From Umbelopsis ramanniana AG (taxonomy: Eukaryota > Mucoromycota > Umbelopsidomycetes > Umbelopsidales > Umbelopsidaceae): 64,000 nucleotides of DNA. The notes below the pieces were generated by a model. That model made no database searches. It worked only from the letters and a program-made list of their open reading frames with translations, and was not told the origin of the DNA. The stretch covers positions 206,648-270,647 of the forward strand of contig NW_026252117.1 in the NCBI RefSeq assembly GCF_025399195.1, read 5' to 3'. This document shows positions 59,040-64,000 of the stretch, one piece after another. A program made the translations under genes and the position numbers. Position 1 is the first letter of the stretch. Every line of letters begins with the position of its first letter.

Positions 59040-59352
59040 AAATAGACATTTTTGTTATCTTTTCTCGCTCTTCCCTCTCCTTTCTCATTTCCAAAAAAAA
59101 GTGCATTAGAAGTAGGCTTTGATAGTGCCTCATCCCCCTTTCGCATGTCGTATATTACACTATATATAAAAAAAAAAAATAACTATGGCTGTTGAAAAAA
59201 AAAAAAAAGAGAAAACATTTTGTTGGTAACTGCTCTGTGCAATTTTGAGCGCTGGTGTCGTTATTTCAATTCCCGACCAAAGTTCCAATAACCAAGTGGA
59301 TTACGGCCACACTGATAATACCTCCTCTTTTTTTCCTTCAAGTTATTGAAAT
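59040..59352. other. eIF2-alpha 3' flank and eL37 promoter
   Basis: 313 bases with A-runs at 59169-59179 and 59195-59208 and a C/T-rich tract just before the eL37 ATG. No gene seen. Confidence 0.45.
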
Positions 59353-60083
59353 ATGGTGAGCCATCTAACTTTGTTGACATGATATTGATTGCCATCCATT
59401 CTATGGATGATGGATGGATAGATAGATATCATCGACTCTGCCAACCTTTGCATCAAGAATGACATTTAGTGGAATCGGCCATCCCACATCTTGTAGACCG
59501 ACATTTCGAAATATACCGCAACCATTCAACACACACACAAACATAATTCACATATCTTTTCCAATGCTGTGTGTCTTCCAAACATGCAATACGCCGAGAC
59601 GATAATTTTGCACCTACCTTCCCAGAAAAAGAGACTTTGGTCGACTGTCATATTCATATATCAACGTTTCTCAAAAGAAGCTACATTCCAATCCTTTTGC
59701 ATGCAATAATCGCTAATATTCTTTTTTACTTTCTTTCAGACCAAGGGTACCACTTCCTTCGGTAAGCGTCACACCAAGTCCCACACTCTCTGCAGACGTT
59801 GCGGAAACCGTGCTTTCCATAACCAGAAGAAGACCTGCGCTTCCTGCGGTTATCCCGCCGCCAAGATCCGTTCCTGTTAGTATACCCTTACCATTTTTGT
59901 TCTCACCATATGCGTCTTACTTACATTATGGCATATATAGTCAACTGGTCCGTCAAGTCTCAACGTAGAAAGACCACCGGTACCGGCCGCATGCGCCACT
60001 TGAAGGACGTCTCCCGTCGCTTCAAGAACGGTTTCCGTGAGGGTACCCAGGCCAAGAAGCAGACTGTTGCCGCCTCTGCTTAA
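59353..60083 (+). CDS. RPL37: 60S ribosomal protein eL37
   Basis: Exons: 59353-59355 (the ATG alone), 59740-59875, 59941-60083; 93 residues. Small zinc-binding protein of the large subunit. The protein reads [19 protein letters not shown], with a zinc ribbon CRRCG and CASCG (four Cys, two C-x2-C pairs), then [26 protein letters not shown] and [15 protein letters not shown]. An intron placed directly after the start codon is a known habit of RPL37-type genes in fungi and animals. Intron 1 is 384 nt, the longest in the window. Intron 2 uses a GTTAGT donor. Codon use is strongly biased, as expected for a ribosomal protein. An AATAAA follows at 60103. Confidence 0.97.
59404..59429. repeat. GATG/GATA microsatellite in eL37 intron 1
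   Basis: Short imperfect tandem array of GATG then GATA units within the first intron of eL37. Confidence 0.7.
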
Positions 60084-60102
60084 TTCCTTTTCAAAACGAA
60101 GT

Positions 60103-60108
60103 AATAAA
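60103..60108 (+). terminator. AATAAA poly(A) signal of eL37
   Basis: AATAAA 20 bases after the stop codon; a short 3' UTR typical of ribosomal protein genes. Confidence 0.5.
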
Positions 60109-60315
60109 TCAAAAAGTTACAATGCTTTTCTATGTTACGACCCCCGTTCGCCCATTCCCTTTTCTCGACTTGAAACAGACCGACGAGTAAATGGTTGAAA
60201 AGCAAAGTGAAAATATTAATGATTATTGAATGGAGGTTGGATATTATACATTTTCTTTTAGTATACTATGCGTGGTATAACTATGCGGCTCAGATGGAGA
60301 TCCCACTGCCCGAGA

Positions 60316-63300
60316 TCAGAACCATTTTCCATCGCCTACTAGTGAAAGCTCGTTTTGAAGTTCTGAGATTAAGTCAATATTACTTTCCTCGATGCTGAGA
60401 GGAGAGGACTGCATGGTAGACGAAAAAATATCTCGGTGCCGTCTATCTTGTCTTGCCATGGCATCTGTCAGTATATTGCAGTAACTGTCGTACTTTATAA
60501 TCTCTCGTCGAAGATAGTTTAATTTGTTGTGCCAGTTATTGAGAGCCTTCAATTGATTTTGTCTCCTGTTTGCAAACTAATGCGATGTTTTACCAGTGTT
60601 AGCAAGGATAGCATGTTTCCCAAAAATTTCATGTCCATGCAGATAAACAACTTGCCTTCGCTTCAATTTTTTTGTCTAGCATGCAATGTGTTTCTAATTG
60701 ATCGTTTAGTTCGTCGAGATGCTTTCGGAGCTCATTCAATTGGCTGATCTCATCCAAGTGACTGGTGCCCATAGATGGTGCAGGTGGGGTCCATTCGTAT
60801 ACGTTGACAGTATCAGCCGACACACTCCCTTCCAGGAGCCTATCGCTCCAGCCATATTCCATGTTGATGACGCCTCCAGCAGCCGCCGCTCTGCTTTGAC
60901 GAGCAGCCCAATAGTTGCAGATATCAACCCAGTCATTCACTTCTTCGGCTGAACTGACTTGAAACAAATTAACACCTCCATTGGGAAGCTGCAAAGCAAA
61001 TACAAATGGTCTTTGTCGGTTGTACCCAGGAGCAGGTAAGGCGTTGGCTAAAGAATGAGAAAGCAGTATTTGATCAAGTAGATGTGTTGATGCCTGAATG
61101 TAATAAAGGGGTCAACGTCAGTGGCTAAAGCTATTTTCATCCATAATCTCGTATTTGCATTTTACCTTCCAGTTGCTGCCAATGAGATCAGTCATGGTGG
61201 ACTCGTTTGTAGGTGGAGCCAACGATGATTGCAAATATGGCGTACTGCCATTCAGACTGCTAAGCCGGAACACACTTTTTCGATTGGCGTTGTCGCTCAA
61301 TGCTACTCCGGCCACTGCGTAAACGCAAAGTTGGCCATCCTCTGTGTTCAAGAAGATTTCAGACCAATTGCGCTGTCTAGCTTTGATATCAGCACTTTCC
61401 AACAAATGTTTTCGGATGGCAAATCCCTGCTTGTTGTAGCGTGAATCATCAGTGGTATCTTTCTGGGTATTTTCGGCAGGGACATCTTCAATTTCACTGT
61501 CCTTTGATATACCGGCCAGTGTCACGGTTGCTGAACTGGCACTGTCCGAGATACGAGCAACTGGCTCCGCAGCATTTACTGCTACTGTAGGTGTTTCCGA
61601 AGTCTCATCTCCGAGCTATAAAGAAGTTGTTAATTTTGAGCTACAAGTGATATCGCTCAATGTTGCAGCACACTCTACCTGTTCCTTCATCTCAGCGCTA
61701 AATGTAAATAGCATGCTGCTTCGCACAGAGCGTCTTATCGAGCCCATACGACGTTTCAGATATCCATTCTTCCTTGCACCCGGCTGCAGTGGCTGAAGAA
61801 TTTGATTGCCCTTCACGGAAGCATACATATCTCGCAGTAAGCTCTCCATTTGGTCTTCCCATACCTTGCTCAGCTGGATGGCTCGGTTATTCTGTTCCAC
61901 TGGTGTACGAGTATCACGAACGGTCATCATAGTGTTTTTGACAAAAGCTGACCGAGTCATTCTAGTATGGCTACCCTGCGCGACGTGCAAATCTGTGTTC
62001 AAAAGCAATAGAGAATATACCACGGCATAGACAACATCTGCAAAGATATATGTTAAATTTGGTAGTCGACTTTTACTGCAATTTCTCGCCATGAACATAC
62101 CTGAGGTACCGAAAAGGCTATCTGGATTACAGGCCCAATAACGTCTTGCAAACACCTCAAGCACTCTATCAATGACCTGTGCTTCTGCTTTAAGATACAG
62201 CTTGCTGCATAATTTTCTGGTGCAAATAAAGCCCATTAGTCCCAGTAAGCCAAATGTAATATTTTGCTTGTTTCCACACAATCCACATGTTTTCATGCTT
62301 ACCTGAATGCCGTATCCAGTCGCATATGTGAGAAATCGAATTTCTTCATGTACAAGTGTAGCGCTCTAGCATTCAGACTTTTGCTAAATGGACGGAGATA
62401 ACTTCATGTCAGATACCGGCATTTTGCCATATTTATACTCATTCACTAACCTTTGTCCGAGCCATTCTGTCATAGCCTCTTTCTCTACAAATGACTCGTC
62501 CTCGTCCCATAGAGCCTCAGCGGCTCGAGCAGCGTCATCTTCGTCTTCATCTGCCGATACTGGGGTGATCTCGAATTGTGGGGCGGACAATTGTCGCGGG
62601 TCCTTAAGGTCGGTGATTTCTAAGGACTCGTTACCCGCCATTAAGTCATCGAAACTTTTGGAAAAACTGTCAACGAAAAATCGAACCTCCTTGGGAGTGG
62701 AGACAGCACTAGAAGGTGACAGGTGAATGTCGGGTACAGAGACTAATGGCGTAGGTTTCTTTCTTTCATTAATTTTTCCTGTCTCAGTTTTGTCACTGTT
62801 TGTGTCGGTTTGCATATCGCGAATGAGCGAGGATCTTAACCCTTGTAAACTTTGCAAGCTGACCCTCTTGTTTCCCTCCAAGCTAGACCTCTTCCATTCA
62901 AGCATGGCTTTGACTAGACTATCGGGGGGTGGGGCCTTGAGGTCAAAGCTGTTCCTCTTCACCGGTTCGTCCATGATATTCAATACCAGACCTCCGGCAC
63001 TACCGAAATTGTGTCCACTAAGGCGTTTTGATAATTTTGCTTCTGCTTTAGCTCGCTCCGCTTCCTCGGGTTCAAGTGCGTCAACGAAATCATCGCTATC
63101 AAGATCCGAGTCACTCGACACATCATCCAGTGCAGAATACATGCTCGCAGATTCATACTCGGTAGAAGTGGCTGTGGCATTGGACTGGGTGGATCTTCTT
63201 GCGTCGTTACTAAGATCCATACCGGTATTAGGCACCAACGGTAAAAGTTCACATTGAAACTGTGAAGGGGCGACGAATTGCTGACCATTAGTATGAATAG

Positions 63301-63901
63301 CTGTTTCTGTAGTGGTAGGTACAGTGTGATCATGGTGCAAGTCCTCCAAAGCTGCTTTGCTCAATACATGGGTTTCACGAACGCCACCTTTCGTCTCGTT
63401 TAACATGCGATTGACACCGCCATCTGATGAATTATCGACCTTCAATACTAGTGGTTCATCCACAACAGCTTGAATATCTTCGGAGCCAAATGTGTTGTAA
63501 ATTGACATTGTACCATCTGACTTTCTTTTGTCGAACTCCACCGACTTTTCAGTTGGCTGCGCCTTTCGTCTGAGACTCGAAGTTCGTACTGGAGGATGGA
63601 ACTGTTCGCTTACGGACTTGTGCATGATTGGGCGACTGTTCATGGTCACTCCAAGCGGAGCTACCTTGTTCTGTGTATTACCTTGAGCGAATGAATGCAA
63701 AAGCTGCTTATCAACATCAAAGTATGGGGCAGATGTTGAGGTTGTCATTTGAGGTGGTGGCCGAGAAACCAAATGAGAGTTCGCGTAGGTATGTGTTGTC
63801 TCACTCTTGGAAGTGGAATGTGGTGATAATACGATAGGCGGGCTGATATGATGTGGTTGCTCAACTGGTTTCCTACGTATCCATTCCCATCCTTTGCGCA
63901 T
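60316..63901 (-). CDS. Sec7-PH guanine nucleotide exchange factor for ARF (EFA6/PSD, Yel1/Syt1 type)
   Basis: Exons (minus): 63901-62451, 62383-62303, 62216-62101, 62037-61679, 61615-61166, 61093-60656, 60576-60316; 1,051 residues. Activates ARF-family GTPases at membranes. The first 450 residues are disordered, Ser/Thr/Asp-rich. The Sec7 domain (about 460-640) starts at ALWDEDESFVEKEAMTEWLGQ and includes FDFSHMRLDTAFRKLC, the glutamic-finger helix AEAQVIDRVLEVFARRY (Glu522), and YSLLLLNTDLH. A split PH domain follows (about 690-900): GFAIRKHLLESADIKARQRNWSEIFL, then the RPFVFALQLPNGGVNLFQVSSAEEVNDWVDICNYWAAR region (seen in parts). A coiled coil (HLDEISQLNELRKHLDELNDQLETH) and NWHNKLNYLRREIIKY end it, as in EFA6. 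The last intron is GC-AG. The final exon restores the conserved NWxxK helix. Confidence 0.92.
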
Positions 63902-64000
63902 AGTACTCTTTTGAAGTTTACAACCAAAAAGAGATAATATTTGATATGTCAGTGTTACAGAGCTCGGTGACCACCCATATGATTGTCCGAATTTTTTTTT
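63902..64000. other. Upstream flank of the Sec7-PH gene at window edge
   Basis: 99 bases, AT-rich; part of the Sec7-PH gene promoter or leader. Ends in a T-run. Confidence 0.4.

Noticed and set aside
59356-59739. Possible C/D-box snoRNA in eL37 intron 1
   Set aside because: A C-box-like ATGATGG is present in the microsatellite, but no CTGA D box exists in the intron and no terminal stem is seen.

Overview
The window reads as nuclear DNA of a filamentous fungus, most likely an early-diverging one (Mucoromycota, probably Mucorales). The genes are eukaryotic, compact and rich in introns. Most introns are about 50-130 nt, with GTAAGT-like donors and CTAAC/CTGAC-like branch sites. The gene set mixes fungal functions (GPI-type chitin deacetylase, MKK1-type MAPKK, LCB2) with families that budding yeast lacks or has reduced: gamma-SNAP, translin, an SSXT (SS18/GIF) protein, a UIM-bearing MINDY deubiquitinase and a HMIT-like inositol transporter. 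The placement is inferred from gene content; no rRNA or mitochondrial marker is present.

Layout: RPA2 of RNA polymerase I (cut by the left edge) and an SSXT-domain poly-Q protein (both -), a sugar/inositol transporter (+), a stand-alone adenylate-forming enzyme (-), an EF-hand MscS channel (-), a 2.7-kb gap, a homeobox factor (+), alpha-tubulin (+), cytochrome b5 reductase (+), D-2-hydroxyglutarate dehydrogenase (+), NSE1 (+), translin (-), a patatin/TGL-like protein (+), NHP2 (-), TIPIN/Csm3 (+), mitochondrial ClpX (-), LCB2 (+), ALG14 (+), a small unknown protein (-), gamma-SNAP (-), chitin deacetylase (+), Yop1/REEP (-), MINDY-type DUB (+), an HSF-type factor (+), a G-alpha subunit (+), an MKK1/2-type MAPKK (-), eIF2-alpha (+), ribosomal protein eL37 (+) and a Sec7-PH ARF GEF (-).

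There is no operon-like grouping, but themes recur: ribosome supply (RPA2, NHP2, eIF2-alpha, eL37), membrane traffic and lipids (gamma-SNAP, Yop1, Sec7 GEF, LCB2, ALG14), genome maintenance (NSE1, Csm3) and signalling or cell wall (G-alpha, MKK, chitin deacetylase, MscS). I saw no transposon, tRNA, rRNA or CRISPR. Exons were assigned by hand from splice signals plus protein family continuity. In every complete multi-exon model the summed exon length is divisible by three.

The most notable observations are: a patatin-family protein in which both catalytic dyad residues are substituted; microexons of 5, 8, 11 and 15 nt in conserved genes; three GC-AG introns; a CaaX-ending MINDY deubiquitinase; a fungal SSXT protein; a PSI-like Cys-rich loop in the transporter; and overlapping upstream ORFs at the homeobox and MKK start codons.
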